Below, piece by piece: positions 56,794-64,000 of a stretch of DNA of 64,000 bases. Location: NCBI RefSeq assembly GCF_010993735.1, contig NZ_WQNI01000007.1:126501-190500 (forward strand), in the 5' to 3' direction. This stretch comes from Chelativorans alearensis (GTDB taxonomy: Bacteria; Pseudomonadota; Alphaproteobacteria; Rhizobiales; Rhizobiaceae). The notes below the pieces were generated by a model. The model did no database searches. It saw only the letters and a list, made by a program, of their open reading frames with translations, and was not told the DNA's origin. The position numbers and the translations under genes are program-made. Each line of letters starts with the position of its first letter. Position 1 is the first letter of the stretch.

Positions 56794-59700
56794 CTAAGAG
56801 TGCACTGCAGTCTCCTTCGATGCCGGATCTGTCTCGGCAGCTCGGTGGCGCCGCCGGGCAATATCCGTGGTATCGTGGTAAATCGTCCCCGCGAGTTTTT
56901 CCTCGCCAGCCAACTCCGACGTTCCTGATGCTAATTCCGGGTTACCGCAGCCATTTGCGGCCACCAGCCGGTCTGCCCGCCGCCTTGCGTTTTGTGCGGC
57001 GCGAGCCTTGATGTGCTCGTATCCCTTGATTGTTTCGGGCAGGTCGAGGAGGTCTGCGGCGGGGCCAGCGGTATCAGGACGCAAACGGTGCAGGGTCTCG
57101 TCGACGAGTTGGCCGTACCAGGCGATGAGTTCGCGCTCCTCGCGGCGTGCTGCCATACGGCCGAAGGGGTCCAAGGGGGTGCCGCGGAGGGCCTTGAGAC
57201 GCTTGAGGACAAGCAGGGCGGGCCGGAACCAGGGTCCGAGCCTGACCTTGCGCTTCATGCCGAGGCGGCGGATCAGCGGCGGCTGCAGGTTGTAGCTGAT
57301 CCTGACCTTTCCGGTGAAGCGGCCGCGGATGCGGGCCTCGAAGCCGGGCTGGGTGAGCAGGCGGGCCACCTCGTACTCGTCCTTGTAGGCGAGCAGCTTG
57401 TGGAGGTTGCGCGCGACGATGTGGACGATGCGCGCCGCGGCCTTCGGGTCGAGGACGGCATGGGTGCGCCGGGCGACGCCGGCGACCTTGTCGAGATAGG
57501 CCGTGGCGTAGCGCAGGTTCTGGTAGCCGATGAGATCCTTGAAGCGCGGCTCCAGCAGGCGGGCGGTATCGGGGTCGATCCAGCCATGCGCGGCGCGCGC
57601 CGCCTGCCAGGCCGCCTCAAGGGCCGGGGCCGCGGCCTGCTCGCAGACGCGGTCGGCCAGCAGGCGCGGCGCGCCCGCGTAGAGGACTTCCAGGGCCTGC
57701 GGGTCGCACTGCGAGAGCCGTCCGGCGCGGAAGGCGGTCAGGTTGTTGTTGACGCTGACGCCGTTGAGGCTGATGGCAGCCTCGATGGAGGCCGCGCTGA
57801 TAGGCAGCCTGCCGGCCTGGTAGGCGGCGCCGATGGCGACCATGTTGGTCATCAGATAGTCGCTGAATAGCTCCTCGGCGATGCGGCGGGCGTCGAGTAC
57901 GACCATGTCGGCGACGCGCGTCGCCTTGGCGATGGCTTCCACCATGGCGTCGCGGGGCGGCTTGCGGCGCGGATCGCGGATCGTCTGGCCGGTAGGCAGC
58001 ACCCCGGAATTGACCAGCGCGACCGTCCTGTCGGCGGAGCAGCGGGCCAGGTTGGCCGGCTCGATTGCGGCCAGCAGGTCGAGCGCGAGATAGAGGTCGG
58101 CCTTGGCGTAGCCGACGGTGTTGACGCTGGGGGCCATGCCCTTGGGCGCGACGATGAGGCTGGACAGGACGGGCCCCCACTTCTGCGAGGCGCCAGTCTG
58201 GTCGTAGGTGCGCACGTCGAGCCCGTCGAGGGCGGCGGCCTGGGCGAGGATGGCATTGGCGGTCAGCACCCCCGTGCCGCCGAGGCCCGGAATGTAGATC
58301 TGATAGGGTCGTTCCAGGCGCGCCATGACCGGCTCGGGCAGCCGGGCGGCGTCGATCTGCGGCGGGCGCGGCCTGGCCGGCTCGACCCCGGCCGCGATGT
58401 CGACAGTGACGAAGGAGGGGCATTCCCCCTCCAGGCACGCGCGGTCCTGGTTGCAGGAGGACTGGTGGATGCTGGTCTTGTCGCCGAACTCCGTCTCGAC
58501 CTTCTGCAGCGACATGCAGTTGGCCTTGGCGCCGCAGTCGCCGCAGTTCTCGCAGACGTCCTCATTGACGAAGGTGAAGCGGGTCGGCTTCGGCAGCAGG
58601 CCGCGCTTCTGGCGTCGGCGGCGCTCGTTGGCGCAGGCGCCGTCGTAAATGACGATCGTCACCCCCTTTAGCGCGGCCAGCTCGCTCATGGTCGCCTCCA
58701 GCGCCTCGAGCGGACGCAGTTCCACGCCGCGGGGGAGCGCGCGCGCATCGTAGCGGTCGCGCTCCTTGGTGATGACGACGATCTTGGTCACCTTCTCCAG
58801 AGCCAGCCGCGGCAGCAGTTCCATGACGGTCGTCTGGGTCACCGGAACCTGTCCGCCGGTATTTGCCAGCACGCCGTTGATGAGCAGCTTGAACGTGATG
58901 TTGACGCCGGTCTCCACCGCATAGCGTATGTTCTGCAGGCTGGAGTGGAAGAGGGCGCCGTCGCCGACGTTCTGGACGATGTGCTGGCGGCTGGTGAAGG
59001 GGGAAAGCCCGATCCAGGGCAGGCCCTCGCCGCCGAGCTGGGTGGTGCCCTCGACCCGCTTCTGCGGCTTGTCCATCAGGGTGGCGAACAGATGGCAGCC
59101 GGGCGCGCCCCAGGCGATCTGGCCCGGCGCCAGCAGCGTGGAGGCATTGTGCGGGCAGCCGGAGCAGTAGTTGGGTTGCCGCCGCAGTTCGAAGGGCGTG
59201 GTCATGGCGATGCCGGCCAGCCGCTCCAGCCTCATCCGGCCAGCCGCGGGAAGCTCGAGCGATCCGGCAAGGACCCGGCCCAGCGTCGCCGCGACGGCGT
59301 CGCTGGACAGGCCGCCATGCATGGGGAAGAGGACCTCCCCTTGCGGCCCGGTCTTGCCGTAGATGCGCGACACGCCGGTGCCCACCAGCGCGGCGGCGAC
59401 CTGGCGCTCCAGGAAGTCGCGCTTCTCCTCCACCACGATGACGGTGTCGAGGCCCTCCGCGAAGTCGCGCACGAACTCCTTGTCGAGGGGGCAGATGAGC
59501 CCCGCCTTGGCCAGCCTGATGCCATACGCGGCAAGACCGTCGTGGAGGCCGAGATCGGCCAGAGCCTCCATCGTGTCCGACCAGCTCTTGCCCGCGCTGA
59601 TGATGCCGATGCGGTCGCCGGGTGCCCGGGCAACGACCCGGTTGAGCCCGTTCGCCCGCGCATAGGCCAGCACCGCCGCGTGCCGCTCGTGATACAGCGC

Positions 59701-60462
59701 GCGCTCCGTCTCGATATTGACGACCGGGAAGAAGCGGTGGTTGGCCTTCTTCTCGAAGGGGCGGCCGTCGATCTCCACCGGCGGCGTGGCGACCGGCAGC
59801 CCCGCCTCGTGCATCTCCACGACCTGTCCGCCGTCGCATAGCGTTCCCACCAGCTTCAGCGCGACCCAGCAGCCGGAAAAGCGCGACAGGGCGGCGGCGT
59901 GAAGGCCATAGTCGAGGAACTCCTGCACCGAGGCCGGATAGAGAACCGGCATCCCGTGATGCTCGAAGAAAAACTCCTGCTGGTAGGGAACCGTTGAGCT
60001 CTTGGCCTCGTGGTCCTCGCCGCTGAGGATGACGACCGCACCGTGCCGGCTCACCCCGGCGAAATTGCCGTGCTTGAGCGCGTCGCCCGACCGGTCCAGC
60101 CCCGGCCCCTTGCCGTACCAGTAGCCCACCACCCCGTCCACGTCCGGATGCGGGTGCTCGTCCAGCATCTGCGTCCCCATCAGCGAGGACGCCGCGAACT
60201 CCTCGTTCTGCGCCGGGCGGTGCGTGATCCCCTCCGCCTCCAGCAGCGCTTGCGACTGCTTCAATGCAAGGTCGATGCTGCCCAGCGGAGAGCCCGGATA
60301 GCCCGTCGCAAAGGCCCGCGTGCGAAGACCCGCAGCACGGTCGCTGCGCATCTGCTCCACCATCATTCGGATCAAGACATGGTTGCCGCCGAGAAACGCC
60401 CGCCGCGTCGTCTCCAGAAAACGATCATCGAGCGAAAGCGAAGGGCCGTTGGCAGAAGACAT
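56794..60462 (-). CDS. Fused indolepyruvate:ferredoxin oxidoreductase (IorA-IorB)
   Basis: About 1222 residues from ATG 60462 (a TTG at 60570 would add 36). Order: pyruvate-flavodoxin type N-domain with FATGYPGSPLGSIDLAL, the TPP core around RRQPNYCSGCPHNAST (about 424-440) and QNVGDGALFHSSLQNIRYAVETG, ferredoxin-like cysteines CENCGDCGAKANC and CNQDRACLEGEC (about 634-690), then the gamma-type domain IYIPGLGGTGVLTANAILAQAA. It decarboxylates aryl 2-oxo acids (indole-, phenyl- or hydroxyphenylpyruvate) to aryl-acetyl-CoA with ferredoxin as acceptor. The substrate is not readable. It follows the GMC gene on the same strand. Confidence 0.9.
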   Translation of the reverse strand: MSSANGPSLSLDDRFLETTRRAFLGGNHVLIRMMVEQMRSDRAAGLRTRAFATGYPGSPLGSIDLALKQSQALLEAEGITHRPAQNEEFAASSLMGTQMLDEHPHPDVDGVVGYWYGKGPGLDRSGDALKHGNFAGVSRHGAVVILSGEDHEAKSSTVPYQQEFFFEHHGMPVLYPASVQEFLDYGLHAAALSRFSGCWVALKLVGTLCDGGQVVEMHEAGLPVATPPVEIDGRPFEKKANHRFFPVVNIETERALYHERHAAVLAYARANGLNRVVARAPGDRIGIISAGKSWSDTMEALADLGLHDGLAAYGIRLAKAGLICPLDKEFVRDFAEGLDTVIVVEEKRDFLERQVAAALVGTGVSRIYGKTGPQGEVLFPMHGGLSSDAVAATLGRVLAGSLELPAAGRMRLERLAGIAMTTPFELRRQPNYCSGCPHNASTLLAPGQIAWGAPGCHLFATLMDKPQKRVEGTTQLGGEGLPWIGLSPFTSRQHIVQNVGDGALFHSSLQNIRYAVETGVNITFKLLINGVLANTGGQVPVTQTTVMELLPRLALEKVTKIVVITKERDRYDARALPRGVELRPLEALEATMSELAALKGVTIVIYDGACANERRRRQKRGLLPKPTRFTFVNEDVCENCGDCGAKANCMSLQKVETEFGDKTSIHQSSCNQDRACLEGECPSFVTVDIAAGVEPARPRPPQIDAARLPEPVMARLERPYQIYIPGLGGTGVLTANAILAQAAALDGLDVRTYDQTGASQKWGPVLSSLIVAPKGMAPSVNTVGYAKADLYLALDLLAAIEPANLARCSADRTVALVNSGVLPTGQTIRDPRRKPPRDAMVEAIAKATRVADMVVLDARRIAEELFSDYLMTNMVAIGAAYQAGRLPISAASIEAAISLNGVSVNNNLTAFRAGRLSQCDPQALEVLYAGAPRLLADRVCEQAAAPALEAAWQAARAAHGWIDPDTARLLEPRFKDLIGYQNLRYATAYLDKVAGVARRTHAVLDPKAAARIVHIVARNLHKLLAYKDEYEVARLLTQPGFEARIRGRFTGKVRISYNLQPPLIRRLGMKRKVRLGPWFRPALLVLKRLKALRGTPLDPFGRMAARREERELIAWYGQLVDETLHRLRPDTAGPAADLLDLPETIKGYEHIKARAAQNARRRADRLVAANGCGNPELASGTSELAGEEKLAGTIYHDTTDIARRRHRAAETDPASKETAVHS

Positions 60463-60622
60463 CGCTATCAACTGAATGCCTCCGCGCCATGCGAAGCGCT
60501 GAGCGATGGCTGCGATGACCTGTTCCGTTGACGGCCTGTCAACGAACCTTCGGCCGCCAGGCGGGTGCAAATAAAGATTCTGGACCAGAATGGTCTGTGA
60601 TGCGACAAGCCTAGCCTCCCTG

Positions 60623-60960
60623 TCGGTCTCTCACGGAATTACCCCAGCTCCTCCCAGGCAATTCTAGTCCCTCGGGTTCTTTCATACATACGTTTGGTCG
60701 TCAAGACTCCTGATCAATTGCCCAAGGGTCATTTCGATAACTTAGGTCGAGTCCGATCAGTCTCCGGAGGCCGCCCAACCATGAACGTGCGAGCGAAGTT
60801 AGACACTTCACGCTGATCGGCTGAGGGGCGGCCTTCGACGTCGATCCACACCAATTATATTCTTACTTCGCATACCAACCCCTCAACTTGATTGGGGTCA
60901 TTGCGGCACAGGGGGCATCGTCAGCGGTTGCGAGGGTAGCCGAGACCGCGGCAATGCCGC
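60623..60960. repeat. Direct repeat, copy A (upstream of the oxidoreductase gene, covering the GMC 3' end)
   Basis: About 338 bases closely matching 62595-62911 by eye, apart from scattered substitutions and a block of about 20 bases (around 60737-60760) missing from copy B. It covers the end of the GMC gene and the whole leader between the GMC and indolepyruvate oxidoreductase genes, including CATACATACGTTTGG (60683-60697). Confidence 0.85.
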
Positions 60961-62562
60961 CCGGCCAAGCACCATATCGGCGCCCTTTTCCGCGATCGCC
61001 AGCACCGCAGCGTGAATGTTGCCGCTTATGAGATCGGGCATCGCTGAGGCGTCGATGACGCGGAGACCGTCGACACCGCGCACGCGCAGTTCGCTGTCCA
61101 GCACCGCGCCGTCGTCCGCTCCCATGTGGCAGGTGCCGCAAGGATGCTGGACCGGCTGACAGGTGGCGCGGACATAGGCATCGACCTCCGCGTCGTCGTC
61201 GAAGTTGGGCCCGCGCTCTGCCGCGATATACGGGGCGAGTGGCGCCTGGCGCAGCACGTCGCGGACGAGCCGGACACCGCGCCGGATACCCTCGATATCT
61301 TTCTGGGTAGACAGGAAGTTTTGGCGCAGACGCACCAGTTTGCGCGGATCGGCCGAGGCGAGTTCGATCCGACCGCGGCTTTCGGGATGGAGCAGCACGG
61401 CATTGGCGCCGATGCCGTCGATCCAGGGCGGTTTGATTCCGGGAAACCAGAGGTGCGCGTCGTACGACGCGAACGCATAGAGAAACTGGATGTCGGGTAC
61501 GTCGAACGACGGATCGGTTTTGATATGGGCGATGAGGCCGGCGGGGAAATCGGTCGCAGGCCCGGTACCAGTAAAATAGGCGCGGGCGATATTGAAAAGC
61601 ATCTTGTCGGCGCGGGTGTTGCGAACGAAGGGGCCGGCCTGGGTGCGCTCGAAGACAACGCCCGCTGAAATGTGCTCCTGCAGATTCCGGCCGACGCTCG
61701 GCAGATCGGCAACGACCTTGATCCCGTGTTTTGCAAGTTCGTCAGCGGGCCCAATTCCCGACAGCATGAGAAGCTGCGGCGAGTTGAGAGCGCCTCCCGA
61801 CAGGATCACCTCACGCCCTGCGCGCGCGGTCCGCTTTTGGCCGTCGATCTCATAGGCGACGCCGACGGCGCGACCGTTTTCGATCACGATGCGGGTCACC
61901 AGCGCGCTTGTCTCAAGCCGCATGTTCGGCCGCGCGAGAGCGGGTCTGAGATATGCGTCAGCCGCGCTCCACCGCCGGCCATTCTTGATGGTCTGCTGCA
62001 CCCGGCTGACGCCAACGTTCTGTTGCCCGTTATAGTCAGGGGTCCGCGGAATGCCGGCTGCGACGGAGGCGGCGAGCATCGGCTCCATCATTGGATCCTC
62101 GTAGGTCGAGACCCGCACGTCCATCGGCCCCTCGCCGCCGCGATAGTCGTCGGCGCCGCCCTCCCAGCTTTCGGTGCGCTTCATGTATGGCAGCAGATGT
62201 GCAAACGACCAGCCGTCGAGCCCGCCCGCCGCCCAGCGGTCGTAATCGCCTGGACTGCCTCGCACATAGCCCATGGCGTTGACGGACGAGCAGCCGCCGA
62301 CGACGCGCGCGCGGATGCAAGGAATACGGCGATCGTCGACACCTGGTTCCGGTTCGGTGTCGTATCCCCAGTCGAGTTGGCGCTCGACAACGAACCTCGT
62401 AAACCAAATGAGCGGAACCTTGATCGTCGGGTCTTTGTCATGCCCGCCCGCCTCAATTACCAGGACGCGCTTGGAAGGATCTTCGCTCAACCGGTTGGCA
62501 AGCACGCAGCCCGACGACCCGGCGCCGATCACGATGTAGTCGAACTCACGATCGTTTGGCAT
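60898..62562 (-). CDS. GMC-family FAD oxidoreductase (choline dehydrogenase-like)
   Basis: 554 residues. FAD dinucleotide motif YIVIGAGSSGCVLANRL (6-22), the GMC signature GREVILSGGALNSPQLLMLSGIG (about 247-269) and catalytic His473 (HPCGTCHMG) with His517 (SGNIHAAVLAIAEKGAD). Choline oxidase types have Asn at the second position, so the His-His pair is more like glucose-oxidase or aryl-alcohol-oxidase members. It oxidises an alcohol to the aldehyde or beyond. Its last 19 codons are repeated, in frame with a stop, at 62849-62908. Confidence 0.88.
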   Translation of the reverse strand: MPNDREFDYIVIGAGSSGCVLANRLSEDPSKRVLVIEAGGHDKDPTIKVPLIWFTRFVVERQLDWGYDTEPEPGVDDRRIPCIRARVVGGCSSVNAMGYVRGSPGDYDRWAAGGLDGWSFAHLLPYMKRTESWEGGADDYRGGEGPMDVRVSTYEDPMMEPMLAASVAAGIPRTPDYNGQQNVGVSRVQQTIKNGRRWSAADAYLRPALARPNMRLETSALVTRIVIENGRAVGVAYEIDGQKRTARAGREVILSGGALNSPQLLMLSGIGPADELAKHGIKVVADLPSVGRNLQEHISAGVVFERTQAGPFVRNTRADKMLFNIARAYFTGTGPATDFPAGLIAHIKTDPSFDVPDIQFLYAFASYDAHLWFPGIKPPWIDGIGANAVLLHPESRGRIELASADPRKLVRLRQNFLSTQKDIEGIRRGVRLVRDVLRQAPLAPYIAAERGPNFDDDAEVDAYVRATCQPVQHPCGTCHMGADDGAVLDSELRVRGVDGLRVIDASAMPDLISGNIHAAVLAIAEKGADMVLGRAALPRSRLPSQPLTMPPVPQ

Positions 62563-62594
62563 ATTTGGCCGATATCCCCCCGATGACTCCCGGT

Positions 62595-62911
62595 TCGGTC
62601 TCTCACCGAACTACCCCAGCTCCTCCCGGGTAATTCCAGTCCTACAGGACTTTCATACATACGTTTGGTCGTCAAGACTCCTGATCAATTCCAAGGGGAT
62701 ATTTCGACCAGTCGCTGGAGGCCGCCCAACCATGAACGTGCGAGTGAAGTCGGGCACTTGATGCTGATCGGGTGAGGGGCGGCCTTCGAGGTCGATCCAC
62801 ACCAATTACATTCTTACCTTCGCATACTGACCCCTCGACTTGATTGGATCATTGCGGCACGGGGCGCATGGTCAGCGGTTGCGAGGATAGCCGAGACCGC
62901 GGCAATGCCGC
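62595..62911. repeat. Direct repeat, copy B (upstream of the GMC gene)
   Basis: About 317 bases matching copy A at 60623-60960. In both copies the order is GMC 3' end, spacer, conserved CATACATACGTTTGG, and a CGGTCTCTCAC end, reading along the minus strand. Copy B therefore gives the GMC gene the same leader that copy A gives the oxidoreductase gene. The rest of the 62563-62960 gap holds no gene. Confidence 0.85.
62849..62908 (-). pseudogene. Tail of a second GMC oxidoreductase gene
   Basis: Inside copy B, the minus-strand frame reads ALPRSRLSSQPLTMRPVPQ followed by TGA, differing from the intact GMC C-terminus at only two residues. All upstream sequence of this second gene is gone. Confidence 0.75.
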
Positions 62912-62960
62912 TGACCTTTGCCGTCGCCCTCCTGGAACGCCGGCAAATGCCCGCCCACTC

Positions 62961-63680
62961 TCAGAAGTGCTCCATCGGGCCTTTGCGGGCGTCCGTTCTA
63001 TGAGGCGCCGGCGCGGTCATGCCGTGCACGAAAAACGCGACGAGTTCATCAATTAAGTGAACAGGGTCATCCACGGCGCAAAGCCCGTCGGACAGACGCC
63101 ACAAGCGCTGTGGGCCCTGAACGTCTGTCACCAGTTGTAGGAATCCGCCGATGACAATGTAGTAGCGCCAGCATATCTCTTCACGGGGTATGCCAGGAGC
63201 GGTACGAGCAAGCGCATCAATGAAACGCTTAGCCACATGATCGCTCTGCTCGGAGAGTTTGTCGTCGAGAAAGGGCCGCGAAACCGCATATGCCTGAAAC
63301 ATCAGGCGCGGCAGGTAGTTTGCGGGCTCTTGCTTCCCGATAGCACGCCGTGCGGCCGGCTCAATCAGCGCACGCAGAACGCTTTCCATATCGAGCGGAT
63401 CATCTCCGGCTTGCGCCTCAAGCTGATCGAGAAGGGTGAGGCGCTCACACTGCACGGGGCCGAGCAGCGACTCGTAGATCTCGCGAATCAGGTGTTCCTT
63501 GGAGCCGAAATAGTAGTTGACGGCGCCTAGGTTGACCTGCGCGGTGCCTGTAATGTCGCGCACTGATACGGCGTCAAGCCCACGCTCGGCGAACAAGCGA
63601 ACGGCGACATTCAGAATATGGCTCCTGGAGTCCCGGTCGGCGCCCTTCTCAGCGCTCATCGCGTCTATTGATGTGGTCAT
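62961..63680 (-). CDS. TetR-family transcriptional regulator
   Basis: 239 residues from ATG 63680 (ATG 63659 is an alternative). N-terminal helix-turn-helix: RSHILNVAVRLFAERGLDAVSVRDITGTAQVNLGAVNYYFGSKEHLIREIYE (about 19-70), followed by a C-terminal all-helical ligand domain (LEAQAGDDPLDMESVLRALIEPAARRAIGKQEPANYLPRLMFQAY ...). It is upstream of the GMC and oxidoreductase genes on the same strand. CATACGTT-like motifs occur ahead of all three, so it is the likely regulator of the block. Confidence 0.88.
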   Translation of the reverse strand: MTTSIDAMSAEKGADRDSRSHILNVAVRLFAERGLDAVSVRDITGTAQVNLGAVNYYFGSKEHLIREIYESLLGPVQCERLTLLDQLEAQAGDDPLDMESVLRALIEPAARRAIGKQEPANYLPRLMFQAYAVSRPFLDDKLSEQSDHVAKRFIDALARTAPGIPREEICWRYYIVIGGFLQLVTDVQGPQRLWRLSDGLCAVDDPVHLIDELVAFFVHGMTAPAPHRTDARKGPMEHF

Positions 63681-63708
63681 CTGGTTCGTCTACCTGCTTC
63701 GGCCCGGC

Positions 63709-63733
63709 TTGACAAGAAAAACGAACGTATGAG
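63709..63733. promoter_or_regulatory. Motif shared with the repeats, upstream of tetR (candidate operator)
   Basis: TTGAC...AACGTATG (63709-63731) reads on the plus strand. In both direct repeats the minus strand carries TTGACGACCAAACGTATG (60687-60704 and 62658-62675). The common TTGAC-N(8-10)-AACGTATG arrangement near three transcription starts points to one regulator. Confidence 0.4.
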
Positions 63734-63854
63734 CTTGTCGGATGGAAATCTGTGTCTTCGTAGCAAGGAAGCTGCCGTGATGCAGGAGTTTCGAGATCCA
63801 CCCGGTCACGCTTGGATGTGGCAGCCGATCGCCGCGTCGCTTCAAGGTGCGCGC

Positions 63855-63978
63855 GCCGATTTGCATCTATGCGGGCGTTCTGCCTTTCTCTGGCGTGTTT
63901 CTGGCGGCGCTGATCGTGTTGACCTTCATCCCTGCGGTTAAGCTCATGAGTGCCAATCTGTCCATGCTCAATGACTGA
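63855..63978 (+). pseudogene. C-terminal fragment of a TRAP large permease gene (dctM)
   Basis: The frame ending at TGA 63976-63978 reads IYAGVLPFSGVFLAALIV followed by LTFIPAVKLMSANLSMLND. This matches the end of the intact DctM at 49186 (IYMGVLPFFYVFLAALIIV, TFIPAVSLLSADL). Everything upstream of about 63855 lacks TRAP similarity, so only about 40 residues remain. The rest of 63681-64000 shows no intact gene. Confidence 0.7.
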
Positions 63979-64000
63979 ATGGCGACCGCCGTCAACGCCG

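Noticed and set aside
60623-60960. Reading the ~330-bp direct repeat as an insertion sequence or transposon end
   Set aside because: It has no transposase, no terminal inverted repeats and contains host-gene coding sequence in frame, which fits a duplication better.
1-64000. CRISPR array, tRNA/rRNA genes, phage or conjugation genes, replication origin
   Set aside because: None seen: no regularly spaced repeats, no cloverleaf-like or rRNA segments noticed, and no replication or transfer proteins among the readable frames.

Overview
The window looks like an accessory catabolic region of a GC-rich alphaproteobacterium, most plausibly Hyphomicrobiales (rhizobial/Phyllobacteriaceae-like). This rests on the family mix (CYP199 P450, LigM demethylase, many TRAP and ABC importers, IclR-SMP30 fusion, uronate dehydrogenase) and on codon use; I could run no database search. 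No rRNA, tRNA or CRISPR array was seen. Almost all of it is transport plus catabolism under local regulators, with truncated genes between the modules.

0.4-11.7 kb: aromatic O-demethylation. One minus-strand operon holds a livKHMGF-type importer, a CYP199-type P450, its [2Fe-2S] ferredoxin and its ferredoxin reductase. Upstream on the same strand are a LigM-type tetrahydrofolate-dependent O-demethylase and a MetF-like reductase, with a decayed formyl-THF hydrolase (purU) tail between them and a divergent MarR regulator. The P450 keeps the Arg/Ser residues that bind the carboxylate of 4-methoxybenzoate in CYP199A4.

11.7-29.4 kb: a sugar-acid or polyol module of unknown substrate. It has a TRAP importer, GST, GntR regulator, VOC protein, enolase-superfamily enzyme, SDR, glycerol-dehydrogenase-like and shikimate-dehydrogenase-like enzymes, a divergent idonate-dehydrogenase-like and aldehyde dehydrogenase pair, and a split transketolase. 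A near-palindrome, ATATGATGCATGATAT, occurs in front of three of its transcription units and is probably the GntR operator. A further operon (RraA-like, NTF2-like, YciI-like, aldehyde dehydrogenase) runs from 29.4 kb.

29.6-38.4 kb: a uronate/sugar module. It has an ABC importer, a second enolase-superfamily enzyme, an IclR-SMP30 fusion regulator, uronate dehydrogenase and an aldose-epimerase-like protein. The palindrome TCTCAC-N3-GTGAGA sits at the divergent promoter (29.55 kb) and again just past the last gene (38.36 kb). A decayed serine recombinase and a 61-base scrap of an indolepyruvate oxidoreductase gene follow.

39.3-54.1 kb: a salicylate-to-gentisate pathway through CoA esters. A LysR regulator is divergent to an aryl-AMP ligase, ADP-forming acyl-CoA synthetase, gentisate 1,2-dioxygenase, FAH-family hydrolase, TRAP importer, salicylyl-CoA 5-hydroxylase, second TRAP importer and 4HBT thioesterase. 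No maleylpyruvate isomerase is present.

54.1-64.0 kb: a mosaic. It has a truncated MarR gene, a divergent HxlR/QorB pair, a truncated binding-protein gene, a fused indolepyruvate:ferredoxin oxidoreductase, a GMC oxidoreductase and a TetR regulator. A direct repeat of about 330 bp flanks the GMC gene, evidence of a collapsed tandem duplication. The right edge holds the tail of another dctM gene.
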